Below, piece after piece: positions 17,913 through 29,060 of a stretch of DNA of 64,000 nucleotides. This DNA is from Polaromonas sp. 39-63-25 (GTDB lineage Bacteria > Pseudomonadota > Gammaproteobacteria > Burkholderiales > Burkholderiaceae_C), in contig NZ_NCJH01000015.1 of the NCBI RefSeq assembly GCF_002278925.1, positions 95,452 to 159,451 of the forward strand, in the 5' to 3' direction. The translations under genes were made by a program, and so were the position numbers. Each line of letters begins with the position of its first letter. Within the stretch, counting starts at the first letter, position 1. A model generated the notes under the pieces. It searched no databases. It was not told where the DNA came from and saw nothing but the letters and a program-made list of their open reading frames with translations.

Positions 17913-18695
17913 ATGAATTTGGTAGAGATTGCCGGCACACGGCTTGAAGTGCAGCCCATCACCGGTTCGGCCAGCCTGGCACCGCTTGTTTTCCTGCACG
18001 AAGGCCTGGGCTCGGTCAGCCTGTGGACCCAGCGCGGCCGCAACTGGCCCGAAGCAGTCTGCCAGGCCACAGGCCGTGCCGGCCTGATGTATTCGCGGCG
18101 CGGCTACGGCCGCTCGGACCCCGTGCCCGACGTGCGCGGCACCGGCCGCCTGGCGCCCGACTACATGCACCGCGAGGCCTGGGAGGTGTTGCCGGCCCTG
18201 CTCGCCAGCCAGGGCATCCACCAGCCGCCCGTGCTGCTGGGCCACTCGGATGGCGCGAGCATCGCCCTGCTCCATGCGAGCCGGCACCCGGTGAGCGCCG
18301 TCATCGTGATGGCACCGCACCTGATGGTCGAGGACATCGCCGTGCAGGCGATTGGCCAGGCAACGGCTGCCTTTGAGTCGGGAGGATTGCGGGAGAAGCT
18401 GGCCCGCCATCATGCCGATGTGGATAGCGCCTTCTGGCAGTGGAACGACGTCTGGCTGTCGCCCGGTTTTCGCAGCTTTGACATCCGGCCGGACTGTCGG
18501 CACATCAGCGCGCCGCTGCTGGCCATCCAGGGGCTGGGCGACGAATACGGCACCCTGGTGCAGCTCGACGAGCTGGCCTTGGCCGCGCCGCAGACCGTGC
18601 AGTTGCGGCTGCCCGATTGCGGGCATTCGCCGCAGCGCGACCAACCCGACCGGACGCTGGAAGCGGTTGTCGCTTTCCTGCAGCCGCTGCCATGA
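17913..18695 (+). CDS. Alpha/beta hydrolase
   Basis: A 260-residue hydrolase. FLHEGLGSVSLW is the oxyanion-hole region, SRRGYGRSDP follows, and LLGHSDGASIALLHA holds the nucleophile in GHSDG (Ser109 counting from ATG 17913). The acid is probably the Asp in GLGDEYG, and the base is the His of CGHSPQRDQP. Substrate unknown. GTG 17910 is an equally possible start, and the frame is open to 17520 antisense to the propeller gene. It diverges from the propeller gene with 94 bases between. Confidence 0.85.
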   Translation: MNLVEIAGTRLEVQPITGSASLAPLVFLHEGLGSVSLWTQRGRNWPEAVCQATGRAGLMYSRRGYGRSDPVPDVRGTGRLAPDYMHREAWEVLPALLASQGIHQPPVLLGHSDGASIALLHASRHPVSAVIVMAPHLMVEDIAVQAIGQATAAFESGGLREKLARHHADVDSAFWQWNDVWLSPGFRSFDIRPDCRHISAPLLAIQGLGDEYGTLVQLDELALAAPQTVQLRLPDCGHSPQRDQPDRTLEAVVAFLQPLP

Positions 18696-18753
18696 CGCTA
18701 TCGATTCAATAGCTTTTAACGCCCGTCATATAAGGGCTGGAGGCAATTTTCTC
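18696..18753 (+). repeat. Dispersed ~55-nt repeat, copy B
   Basis: Begins GCTATCGATTCAATAGC one base after the hydrolase stop and ends GGGCTGGAGGCAATTTTC. Same family as copies A and C-F. The first 17 bases also recur nearly unchanged inside the EI24 gene at 14016. Confidence 0.65.
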
Positions 18754-18777
18754 CATCAGACACGGGGTTTCTGGTAC

Positions 18778-19518
18778 TCAGCCAGCAATGGCCGCCAGGT
18801 CCTGCGCCGTGAGCCAGCGCCACTGGCCGGGTTTCAGGTCGCCCGGCAGATCCAGCGAACCGATGCGCGAGCGGTGCAGGCCCGCCACGTCTTCCACCCG
18901 GTTGCCCACCGCGGCAATCATGCGTTTGACCTGATGGTACTTGCCCTCGGTGAGCGTCAGGCGCAAGGTCTGCTCGCCGGTTTTTTCGCAGGCTGCGGCC
19001 CGCACCGGCTTGGGGTCGTCGTCCAGCACCACGCCCGCCAGCAGCTTCTGGACCTGTTTGTCATCGACCGGGTGTTTGGCAGTGACCTCGTACACCTTGG
19101 GCACATGGTGCTTGGGTGAACTCATGCGGTGGATGAACTTGCCGTCGTCCGACAGCAGCAGCAGGCCGGTGGTGTCCTGGTCCAGCCGCCCCACCGCCTG
19201 CACACCGGCAGCCGCGCCGCCGCCGCGCTGGCGAATCGGCGCCGGCAGCAGCGTGTAGATGCTCGGGTAGGTGCTGGGCTTTTGCGAGCACTCGTAGCCG
19301 GCCGGCTTGTGCAGCATCAGGTAGGCCTTTTCGTGGTATTCCCAGTCCACACCTTGCACCGTGAACTTCAGCCCTTCCGCTACAAAATCCATAGCTGGCT
19401 CCGTACAGGGGACGCCGGCCACGGCCACAAAACCCTGTTGAACCAGGCCGGCGCAGACGCGCCGTGTGCCAAAGCCCTGGGAGAAAAGAATGTCCTGCAA
19501 TTGCATGTTTTTTGCCAT
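18778..19518 (-). CDS. rsuA: 16S rRNA pseudouridine synthase RsuA
   Basis: Converts U516 of 16S rRNA to pseudouridine. A 246-residue protein with an N-terminal S4 RNA-binding domain (about 5-60) and a catalytic domain with YLMLHKPAGYECS and the signature GRLDQDTTGLLLLSDDG (catalytic Asp113), then EGKYHQVKRM. The rules for RsuA versus RluE/F are subtle; the CSQKPSTYPSIYTLLP segment favours RsuA. ATG 19518 was chosen over the open frame to 19572. Confidence 0.88.
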   Translation of the reverse strand: MAKNMQLQDILFSQGFGTRRVCAGLVQQGFVAVAGVPCTEPAMDFVAEGLKFTVQGVDWEYHEKAYLMLHKPAGYECSQKPSTYPSIYTLLPAPIRQRGGGAAAGVQAVGRLDQDTTGLLLLSDDGKFIHRMSSPKHHVPKVYEVTAKHPVDDKQVQKLLAGVVLDDDPKPVRAAACEKTGEQTLRLTLTEGKYHQVKRMIAAVGNRVEDVAGLHRSRIGSLDLPGDLKPGQWRWLTAQDLAAIAG

Positions 19519-19679
19519 GGGCCTATTGTCGCCGGGCCGGACAGGGTCCCGGCCTACCGCGCAACAGCCCATCGGCTTTCAGGGGCCGGCCGGGCATCTG
19601 CTTATGCTTTTTACCATCGACGCAGCGCTTACCGGCACGTGTCGCACCCGCCCCTGTACCACGACCCCGTTTCCGACCC

Positions 19680-20963
19680 ATGATGAAAAAAAACCGCGTT
19701 GCACTGACCATTCTGCTCACCTTCCTGATCACCGTGGCCGGCGTGCTACTCGTCCTGAACTTCAGCACTGGAGAAAAAAAGGTCAACCGCGAGTTGCCGC
19801 GCCTGTATGCCACGCAGGACCCCCAGTTCCGCCGCGCCATGGGCGCCCTGCTCGGCCCGGCCCTGGTGGGCGGCAACCGGGTCCGGGAGCTGCTCAATGG
19901 CGACCATATCTTCCCCGCCATGCTGCAGGCCATCCACGGCGCGCAGCGCAGCATCACCTTTGAAACCTACATCTACTGGTCCGGCGATGTGGGCCGCCAG
20001 TTTGCCGACGCTCTGGCCGAACGTGCCCGGGCCGGCGTGAAGGTGCATGTGCTGCTGGACTGGGTCGGCAGTGCCAAGATCGATGCCTCGTTTCTGCAGG
20101 AGATGGAAGCGGCCGGCGTGGAAATCCGAAAATTTCACAAGCCGCACTGGTACAACCTGGCACGCATGAACAACCGCACCCACCGCAAGCTGCTGGTCGT
20201 GGACGGCAAGACCGGCTTCACCGGAGGCGTGGGCATTGCGCCCAAGTGGACCGGTGCCGGCCAGGACGCCGAGCACTGGCGCGACTCCCACTTCCAGATC
20301 GAGGGCCCGGCCGTCGCCCAGATGCAGGCTGTGTTCATGGACAACTGGCTCAAGGTCACCGGCAAGGTGATGCACGGCGAAGCCTACTTCCCGGCCCTGC
20401 TGGCGGTCGGCAGCAGCGACGCCCAGGTGTTTTCCAGTTCACCCTCGGGCGGCAGCGAAAGCATGCAGCTGATGTACCAGCTGTCCATCACGGCGGCCGG
20501 GAAAAGCATCGACCTGTCGACCGCGTACTTTGTCCCCGACGAGCTCACCACCCGCGCCCTGACCGATGCGCTCAAACGCGGCGTGAAGATCCGCATCATC
20601 ACGCCCGGAGAAATCATCGACACGGACACCGTGCGTGCGGCGTCGCGCGGCAGCTGGGGGTCACTGCTACAGGCCGGCGCGCAGATCTACGAGTACCAGC
20701 CCACCATGTACCACTGCAAGGTCATGATCGTGGACCAGCTGCTGGTATCGGTCGGCTCGACCAACTTCGACAACCGCTCCTTTCGCCTCAACGACGAGGC
20801 CAACCTCAATGTCTACGACGAAACCTTTGCAGCGCGGCAGACCCGGGTGTTTGAGGACGACCTGAAGCGCTCCCGGCAGATCACCTACGAGGAATGGGCG
20901 AACCGCCCTCTCAGGGAAAAATTCATGGAGCGGCTGGCGCTGCTGCTGGAGTCCCAGCTCTGA
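19680..20963 (+). CDS. Cardiolipin synthase-like phospholipase D protein
   Basis: A 427-residue protein with an N-terminal membrane anchor (about 8-27) and two HKD motifs: H168-x-K170-x4-D175 in THRKLLVVDG and H345-x-K347-x4-D352 in YHCKVMIVD, both followed by the usual glycine/serine motif. FETYIYWSGDVGRQFADAL matches the ClsB/ClsC type of cardiolipin synthase. It should join phosphatidylglycerol or phosphatidylethanolamine into cardiolipin. Two tandem ATGs (19680, 19683) are possible starts. It diverges from rsuA with 161 bases between. Confidence 0.87.
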   Translation: MMKKNRVALTILLTFLITVAGVLLVLNFSTGEKKVNRELPRLYATQDPQFRRAMGALLGPALVGGNRVRELLNGDHIFPAMLQAIHGAQRSITFETYIYWSGDVGRQFADALAERARAGVKVHVLLDWVGSAKIDASFLQEMEAAGVEIRKFHKPHWYNLARMNNRTHRKLLVVDGKTGFTGGVGIAPKWTGAGQDAEHWRDSHFQIEGPAVAQMQAVFMDNWLKVTGKVMHGEAYFPALLAVGSSDAQVFSSSPSGGSESMQLMYQLSITAAGKSIDLSTAYFVPDELTTRALTDALKRGVKIRIITPGEIIDTDTVRAASRGSWGSLLQAGAQIYEYQPTMYHCKVMIVDQLLVSVGSTNFDNRSFRLNDEANLNVYDETFAARQTRVFEDDLKRSRQITYEEWANRPLREKFMERLALLLESQL

Positions 20964-21040
20964 CAGAAGCTGAGGCGGCGGGTTGCCGGCGGGGCGCGAA
21001 AAAACCGGCTGTTGGACGGGCGGGCTGCGATTAACCAAAG

Positions 21041-21076
21041 AAAAAGGCCGCGAACCATCTCTAGTTAGCGGCCTTT
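21041..21076 (-). terminator. Terminator after the tmRNA gene
   Basis: Minus strand: AAGGCCGC, 17-base loop, GCGGCCTT then TTTCTTT. It lies 12 bases after the CCA of the tmRNA and may also stop the convergent cardiolipin synthase transcript. Confidence 0.7.
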
Positions 21077-21087
21077 GTCTCGGCGTA

Positions 21088-21400
21088 TGGTGGAGCTGGG
21101 GGGATTTGAACCCCCGTCCGCAAGCCTTGTTCGGGCAGATCTACATGTTTAGCGGTCTGATTTGAGTCTCGCCACCTGTATCGCGCAGTCGCACGCTATA
21201 CAGGACGCCAGCACCCTATTTTCTCGCCCCGGGTTAAGGTACCCAGCCCGGAGCCAGCCGATGAAATTATCTTTACAGCCGGGAGCGTTCAACTTGCGCT
21301 AAACACCCCTTGCCCAGCCCATCGGCCTGCTGTTGTAAAGCTCACTGGCAATTAAGCAGCGAGTGCGAAACGTTCGTCGTTTGCAGTTAGTTTGTTTGAA
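21088..21400 (-). ncRNA. ssrA: tmRNA (SsrA): tag and 3' half; 5' tRNA half not found
   Basis: tmRNA rescues stalled ribosomes. The 3' end at 21088 reads AGCTCCACCA after a T-arm with GGTTCAAAT in a five-pair stem. The tag frame starts at 21384 and encodes ANDERFALAA followed by TAA, the usual betaproteobacterial tag; it is preceded by CAAACAAACTAACTGC, the normal context of the resume codon. A one-piece tmRNA needs about 85-90 more bases upstream with the acceptor 5' strand (about GGGGCTG) and D-loop. Instead, from 21401 the sequence is the coding end of gph. Nor does the 5' half follow the CCA as in permuted tmRNAs. Confidence 0.9.
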
Positions 21401-22060
21401 TCACAAGAGGGATGACGGCGAAACAATGGTGGCGTCGGCTTTCCAGTGCCGGGTATCGGCCAGCGCACCGAGGTAACCATAGGCCGCGGCCACGGTCGGC
21501 ATGCCGGCGGCGCGCCCGGCGACGATGTCCCGCTCGTCATCACCGACATAGACACAACGCCCGGGATGGAGCTGGAGCTGACGGGCGGCTTCCAGCAGCG
21601 GCGCCGGATGCGGCTTGGCGTGGGGAGTGGTGTCGCCGCTGATGATGGTCTGCGCGGACTCAAACAGCGGCATCCGGCGCGTCAGCGGCAGGGTAAAACG
21701 CGCCGATTTGTTGGTCACCACACCCCATTTGAGTCCGGACCGGTCAATTTGCGCAATCAGCTCGGCCACGCCGTCGAAGGCATAGGTGCGCTCGGTCATG
21801 CAGGCTTCGTAATTGGCGAAAAACTCTTCTTTCAGGTCACCGAAACCATCATCGTCAGGCGACAGCCCAAAAGCAATGCCAATCATGCCGCGCGCACCCG
21901 CACCGGCCATGGGCCGGTAGTCGGCCAGCGGCAGCGACGCCAGACCGCGGTCGGTGCGCATCTTGTCCGCGGCAGCGCCCAGGTCGGGCGCACTGTCGAT
22001 CAGCGTGCCGTCCAGATCGAACAGCACAGCCTCAATACCGTTGAATATCGGCCCCATCAC
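21401..22060 (-). CDS. gph: Phosphoglycolate phosphatase
   Basis: HAD-superfamily phosphatase, 219 residues with GTG 22060 (218 with ATG 22057). The nucleophile motif DLDGTLIDS gives Asp15 and Asp17 (DxDxT), motif II is VVTNKSA, motif III includes the Lys of KPHPAPL, and motif IV is VGDDERDI. It detoxifies 2-phosphoglycolate from DNA repair or oxygenation. Start and ubiG stop abut (TGA then GTG). The stop codon TGA at 21401-21403 coincides with the point where tmRNA sequence resumes, so a few C-terminal residues may have been lost. Confidence 0.9.
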   Translation of the reverse strand: MMGPIFNGIEAVLFDLDGTLIDSAPDLGAAADKMRTDRGLASLPLADYRPMAGAGARGMIGIAFGLSPDDDGFGDLKEEFFANYEACMTERTYAFDGVAELIAQIDRSGLKWGVVTNKSARFTLPLTRRMPLFESAQTIISGDTTPHAKPHPAPLLEAARQLQLHPGRCVYVGDDERDIVAGRAAGMPTVAAAYGYLGALADTRHWKADATIVSPSSLL

Positions 22061-22768
22061 TCAGGGCTTCTGCGTGGCCAGCATGTAATTGACGCTGGTG
22101 TCGGCGCTGAGCCAGTAATGCCCGGTCAACGGGTTGTATTCCATGCCTTTGGTCTGCTGCAGATCGAGCCCGGCAAGGCGGCAATAAGCAGCCAGTTCGC
22201 TGGGTTTGATGAACTTGGCGTATTCGTGGGTGCCGCGCGGCAGCAGGCTCAGCACGTACTCCGCGCCGACGATGGCAAACAGAAAGGCTTTGGCATTGCG
22301 GTTGATCGTGGAAAAGAAAACCTGGCCACCGGGCTTGACCAGCGTCGCGCAAGCCCGCACCACGGAGGACGGGTCAGGCACATGCTCGAGCATTTCCATG
22401 CAGGTGACCACATCAAAGCTTCCCGGCTGTTCGGATGCCAGTGCCTCCGCACTGATCTCCCGGTACTCGACGCCCTGGGTATTGGCCTCGAGCGCATGAA
22501 GCTGCGCCACTTTCAACGCCTTGCTCGCCAGGTCGATGCCCAGAACCTGGGCGCCCCGGCGAGCCATGGAATCGGCAAGAATGCCACCACCGCAGCCGAT
22601 ATCGAGGACGCGCTTGCCCTGGAGCGGCGCCAGGCCCTCAATCCAGCCAAGTCTCAAGGGATTGATCTGGTGCAGGGGGCGGAACTCGCTCTCGGTGTCC
22701 CACCAGCGATGGGCCAGATCGGAAAATTTGGCCAGTTCGGCCGGGTCTGCGTTTTCAGTGGTGTGCAT
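22061..22768 (-). CDS. ubiG: Ubiquinone biosynthesis O-methyltransferase
   Basis: SAM-dependent methyltransferase for both O-methylations of ubiquinone, 235 residues. [10 protein letters not shown] at the N-terminus is typical of UbiG. SAM motif I is VLDIGCGGG (about 55-63), motif post-I is VLGIDLAS, and [10 protein letters not shown] and [15 protein letters not shown] follow. It is followed directly by gph, as in many betaproteobacteria. Confidence 0.95.
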   Translation of the reverse strand: MHTTENADPAELAKFSDLAHRWWDTESEFRPLHQINPLRLGWIEGLAPLQGKRVLDIGCGGGILADSMARRGAQVLGIDLASKALKVAQLHALEANTQGVEYREISAEALASEQPGSFDVVTCMEMLEHVPDPSSVVRACATLVKPGGQVFFSTINRNAKAFLFAIVGAEYVLSLLPRGTHEYAKFIKPSELAAYCRLAGLDLQQTKGMEYNPLTGHYWLSADTSVNYMLATQKP

Positions 22769-22792
22769 GGATCTGATTATCGCCCGCCCATA

Positions 22793-22820
22793 AAAAAACC
22801 GCGCCGTAGCGCGGTTTTTT
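22793..22820. terminator. Bidirectional terminator between ompA and ubiG
   Basis: Perfect 12-base stem AAAAAACCGCGC / GCGCGGTTTTTT with a CGTA loop. It stops the ompA transcript on the minus strand 17 bases past its stop codon. Confidence 0.9.
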
Positions 22821-22837
22821 AAGCGATCCTTGAAGGA

Positions 22838-23470
22838 TTACTTGTTGGCGCGGGTACCAACCACTTCGATTTCCACGCGACGGTTCTTCGCGCGGCCTTC
22901 GCTGGTCTTGTTGTCAGCAACTGGCTGTTTCTCGCCCTTGCCTTCGGTGTAGACGCGGTTTTTCTCGATGCCCTTGGACACCAGATAAGACTTGACAGAC
23001 TCCGAGCGGCGAACCGACAGTTTCTGGTTGTAGGAATCACTACCCACTGCATCGGTGTGACCGACAGCAATGATGACTTCCAAGTTGATGCCCTTGATCT
23101 TGCCGACCAGGTCGTCAAGCTTGGCTTTGCCTTCAGGCTTGAGCACAGACTTGTCGAAGTCGAAGAACGCGTCAGCAGCGTAGGTGACCTTGGTCGCTGC
23201 AGGAGGAGCTACCGGCTTGGGAGCAGCTGGCTTGGCAGGAACTGCGGCGACGGGAGCCGAAGCAGGAGCTGCAGGAACGATAGCACCGTCGCAACCTGGA
23301 GCGGCAGTAGCCGGGGTCCAGTTGGAATCACGCCAGCAGTACTCGTTGGTGCCGTTTTTCCAGACCAGCTCATTGGTGCCGTTTTTCCAGTTGTCAATTG
23401 TTTGTGCACCAGCGGCGGTTGCAAGCGCTGCGGAAGCAAACAACATTGCCACTTTGTTGAGTTTCTTCAT
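22838..23470 (-). CDS. ompA: OmpA-family outer-membrane/peptidoglycan-binding protein
   Basis: A 210-residue exported protein with a signal peptide to about residue 22 (AGA-QT). Then a short Trp-rich region in which WKNGTNE occurs twice in tandem (27-33 and 36-42 or so), a Pro/Ala linker (about 65-95), and an OmpA C-terminal domain with FFDFDKSVLKPEGKAKLDDL, GHTDAVGSDSYNQKLSVRR and the peptidoglycan-binding NRRVEIEV. There is no eight-stranded barrel: this is the short form typical of Burkholderiales. Well-spaced AGGAGA ribosome site. Own promoter and terminator. Confidence 0.88.
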   Translation of the reverse strand: MKKLNKVAMLFASAALATAAGAQTIDNWKNGTNELVWKNGTNEYCWRDSNWTPATAAPGCDGAIVPAAPASAPVAAVPAKPAAPKPVAPPAATKVTYAADAFFDFDKSVLKPEGKAKLDDLVGKIKGINLEVIIAVGHTDAVGSDSYNQKLSVRRSESVKSYLVSKGIEKNRVYTEGKGEKQPVADNKTSEGRAKNRRVEIEVVGTRANK

Positions 23471-23551
23471 GGTTCTCCTCTAGAGAAAAGCCGCAGACTG
23501 GCTGCGATTGGATACACGCCGTAAGTGACCATCACTCAAAGCGTTACAGTT

Positions 23552-23579
23552 ATTGTGCCATAGCTCATTGACCGTTCAA
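23552..23579 (-). promoter_or_regulatory. Candidate sigma-70 promoter of ompA
   Basis: Minus strand: TTGAAC (-35, at 23574-23579), 16-base spacer, CACAAT (-10, at 23552-23557). Both boxes match four of six consensus positions. It predicts a leader of about 75 bases before the ATG at 23470. The divergent gyrA gene shares this 253-base intergenic region; TTAAAAT near 23668-23674 is a possible gyrA -10 without a clear -35. Confidence 0.4.
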
Positions 23580-23723
23580 GCGCCCTATCGGCTTCGTCTG
23601 ACAGAGATTCGAGAATCTTTGTTTTTTGTTGCGGACTTGCCACACCCCGATCGAACCCGGCACAGGCCTTAAAATCAGCAGGCTTATCTCCCTGCGCATT
23701 GCATTACCCTTTTCAGGCCTCTC

Positions 23724-26371
<2,648 letters not shown>

Positions 26372-26372
<1 letters not shown>

Positions 26373-26959
26373 TGAAAAAGCTGCTCACCACCCTCCTGAT
26401 TGCTGGCTGCGCCTTCTCGGCCGCGAGTCAGGCCCAGACGACCGACCCCAAGCTCGAGTGGGCCACCCGGCTCGTCGCCCTGCAGCAGGGCCCCGACCTG
26501 GACAGCCTGGTCGAACAACTGGCCGGCAGCGCCACCCAGGACCTGATCTCCGGCTGGGAATCCAGGCTGGAAACCTCCGTTCCCAAAGCCAAGCAGGCCA
26601 AGGCCACCGAGGACCTCAACGCCGAGCTTGCCAAGTTCGCCGCAGATGCCAACAAGATCATCGGCAGCAAGGTCAGTCAGGCCAACAAGGATGCCCTGGT
26701 ACCGGCCTACATGGACCGCTTTACCCTGGAAGAACTCAAGCAACTCACCGCTTTCTTCGACTCCCCTGCCGTAAAGAAATACAAGGCAACCACGCCCGAT
26801 CTGGTCAATGTCTTCGTGAAACAACTGGTGGAGTCCTCCAGAACCGAGATCCAGGCCCGCGCCAAGCAGTTCAACGAAACCGCCACCAAAATCGTCGGCG
26901 CCGCACCCGCAGCGAAGCCTGCAGGCGCCGCCCCCGCGGCCAAACCCGCGAAGAAATGA
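26372..26959 (+). CDS. DUF2059 exported protein
   Basis: A 195-residue protein with a signal peptide to about residue 21 (SQA-QT), then a helical DUF2059 domain (about 60-160) including YMDRFTLEELKQLTAFFDSPAVKKY, and a low-complexity Ala/Pro/Lys tail. Function unknown. The ATG overlaps the gyrA stop (TGATG); a TTG at 26369 is a less likely start. In many relatives serC stands between gyrA and pheA; here this gene does. Confidence 0.85.
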
Positions 26960-27050
26960 CGCGGGGCTGTTTCCCCAAGCCGGCGCGCCGTCGCCCAACC
27001 TTCCACCTGTGCGACGCCCTCCTGCCCGCCGGGCCTGAGACGCCTTATCC

Positions 27051-28133
27051 ATGACCCAAAGTCTTCAGCAACTTCGCGTAAAAATCGATTCTGTCGACCA
27101 GCAACTGCTGGCGCTCCTGAACCAGCGTGCCTCGCTGGCCAACGAGGTCGGCGAGATCAAACGCCAGGACGGATCGCCGGTCTTCAGGCCGGAACGTGAG
27201 GCCCAGGTCATCCAGGGGCTGCAGGCGGCCAATCCCGGCCCGCTCAAAGGGGACAACATCGCCCACATCTGGCGCGAAGTCATGTCGGCCTGCCGCGCGC
27301 TCGAAGCACCCCAGCGCGTGGCCTACCTCGGCCCTGCTGGCACCTTCAGCGAGCAGGCAGCCGTGCTGTTTTTCGGCTCCAGCATCGAACACGTGCCCTG
27401 CGCCAGTTTTGACGAGGTGTTTCGCGCCGCGACGGCCGGCACCGCCCAGTTCGGGGTGGTGCCTGTGGAAAACAACACCGAAGGCGTGGTGACACGCACG
27501 CTGGACCTGTTCCTGAATTCACCCCTGCATGTGGTGGGCGAAACCAGCCTGCTGGTGCGCCACAACCTGCTGCGCCTGACGGCGTCGTTAGACGGCATCG
27601 AGGTCGTGCTGGCCCACGCACAGGCACTGGCGCAATGCCAGGGCTGGCTCGCCACGCATCTGCCCCATGCCGAGCGGCGCGCGGTCTCCAGCAATGCCGA
27701 AGGCGCCCGCCTGGCGGCCAGCAACCCCGCGTGGGCCGGTATCGCCAGCGAACGGGCGGGTGCCGAATTCGGCCTGCACATTGCGGCTCACGCGATCCAG
27801 GACGACGCGTTCAACCGCACCCGCTTTGCCGTGATCTGCCTGCCGCAGGTGCTGGGCGCGCCGCAGGCGTCGGGCAAGGACTGCGTCAGCCTGATCGTGT
27901 CGGTTCCGAACAAGCCAGGTGCTGTGCACGACATCCTGGTTCCCCTGAAAACCCATGGTGTGTCGATGACACGCTTCGAATCGCGCCCTGCCCGCTCGGG
28001 CCAGTGGGAGTATTTTTTCTACATCGACTTGCAGGGTCACCCTTCGCAACCCAACGTGGCAGCGGCCCTGAAAGACCTGCAGCAGCTCTGTGCGTTCTAC
28101 AAAGTGCTGGGCACCTATCCGGTCAGCGACTGA
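27051..28133 (+). CDS. pheA: Bifunctional chorismate mutase / prephenate dehydratase (P-protein)
   Basis: A 360-residue enzyme making phenylpyruvate from chorismate. The chorismate mutase AroQ domain (1-90) has LRVKIDSVDQQLLALLNQR. The dehydratase domain (about 92-270) has VAYLGPAGTFSEQAA and ENNTEGVVTRTLD. The ACT domain at the end, with ESRPARSGQWEYFFYID, gives feedback control by phenylalanine. First of the aromatic biosynthesis genes, followed 38 bases later by tyrA. Confidence 0.96.
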   Translation: MTQSLQQLRVKIDSVDQQLLALLNQRASLANEVGEIKRQDGSPVFRPEREAQVIQGLQAANPGPLKGDNIAHIWREVMSACRALEAPQRVAYLGPAGTFSEQAAVLFFGSSIEHVPCASFDEVFRAATAGTAQFGVVPVENNTEGVVTRTLDLFLNSPLHVVGETSLLVRHNLLRLTASLDGIEVVLAHAQALAQCQGWLATHLPHAERRAVSSNAEGARLAASNPAWAGIASERAGAEFGLHIAAHAIQDDAFNRTRFAVICLPQVLGAPQASGKDCVSLIVSVPNKPGAVHDILVPLKTHGVSMTRFESRPARSGQWEYFFYIDLQGHPSQPNVAAALKDLQQLCAFYKVLGTYPVSD

Positions 28134-28171
28134 AACCATGACGCAATTGCAAGTAACCACGGCCCCCCGAC

Positions 28172-29050
28172 ATGTTTGAACAACTGGGATTGATAGGCTG
28201 CGGCCTGATGGGTGGCTCCTTTGCGCTGGCGCTCAAACGCGCAGGTCTGGTCAAACGGGTGGTGGGTTACAGCAAGTCGCCGTCCACGACCGAGCGCGCG
28301 CGCCAGATGGGCGTGATCGACGTGGAAGCGCCTTCGGCATTGCTGGCGGTCTCCGGTGCTGACATCGTGCTGCTGGCCGTGCCTGTGTCCGCCACCGAGG
28401 CCACCTTCAAGGCCATCCGCCATCTCGTGACCCCGACAACGCTGATCATGGACGTCGGCTCCACCAAGCGCGATGTCGTGGACGCCGCGCGCCGGGTGCT
28501 GCGCGACCACCTCGGCTGTTTTGTGCCGGCCCATCCGATCACCGGCAAGGAAGTTTCTGGCGTCGAACATGCCGATGCGGACCTGTACACCGGAAAGCAG
28601 GTCATCCTGACGCCGATCGAACGCACCTTCACGGTTCAGCTTCAGAAAGCCGTGGATGTCTGGACGGCGCTGGGCTGCAACGTCGTCAAGATGTCGCCCC
28701 AGTCGCATGACGCCGCGTATGCCGCCGTCAGCCATCTGCCGCACCTGATCGCGTTTGCACTGATCAACAGCATCTCCGGCCAGGCCCAGGGCAAGGACTA
28801 CCTGTCGCTGGCCGGCCCGGGGTTTCGCGACTTCACCCGCATTGCGGCGAGCGACCCCAAAATGTGGCGGGACATCCTGATTGCCAACCGGGAGGAGTTG
28901 CTGGAGCAGTCGAAGATTTTCCAGGCCACCCTGCATTCGCTTGAAAAGCTGATCAGCAGCGGCGACGGCGATGCACTGGAAGCAGGTATCGACCATGCCA
29001 GCCATACCCGCGCCAACTGGCGGATCACCCCCCCCAAAGCCCTCAAGTAG
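28172..29050 (+). CDS. tyrA: Prephenate dehydrogenase
   Basis: NAD-dependent oxidative decarboxylation of prephenate (or arogenate) to the tyrosine precursor. 292 residues, with the Rossmann motif [13 protein letters not shown] at 6-18, VGSTKRDV, the catalytic-His region [14 protein letters not shown], and [15 protein letters not shown]. It lacks an ACT domain. Between pheA and aroA-cmk, with 10 bases to the next start. Confidence 0.94.
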   Translation: MFEQLGLIGCGLMGGSFALALKRAGLVKRVVGYSKSPSTTERARQMGVIDVEAPSALLAVSGADIVLLAVPVSATEATFKAIRHLVTPTTLIMDVGSTKRDVVDAARRVLRDHLGCFVPAHPITGKEVSGVEHADADLYTGKQVILTPIERTFTVQLQKAVDVWTALGCNVVKMSPQSHDAAYAAVSHLPHLIAFALINSISGQAQGKDYLSLAGPGFRDFTRIAASDPKMWRDILIANREELLEQSKIFQATLHSLEKLISSGDGDALEAGIDHASHTRANWRITPPKALK

Positions 29051-29060
29051 GCGCGGGGCC

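Noticed and set aside
20964-21087. Circularly permuted (two-piece) tmRNA with the 5' half after the CCA
   Set aside because: The sequence after the CCA on the minus strand is a terminator and the end of the cardiolipin synthase gene, with no acceptor 5' strand.
21352-21663. 103-residue minus-strand frame ending ANDERFALAA
   Set aside because: It is not a protein gene: the last ten codons are the tmRNA tag, preceded by out-of-frame gph sequence.
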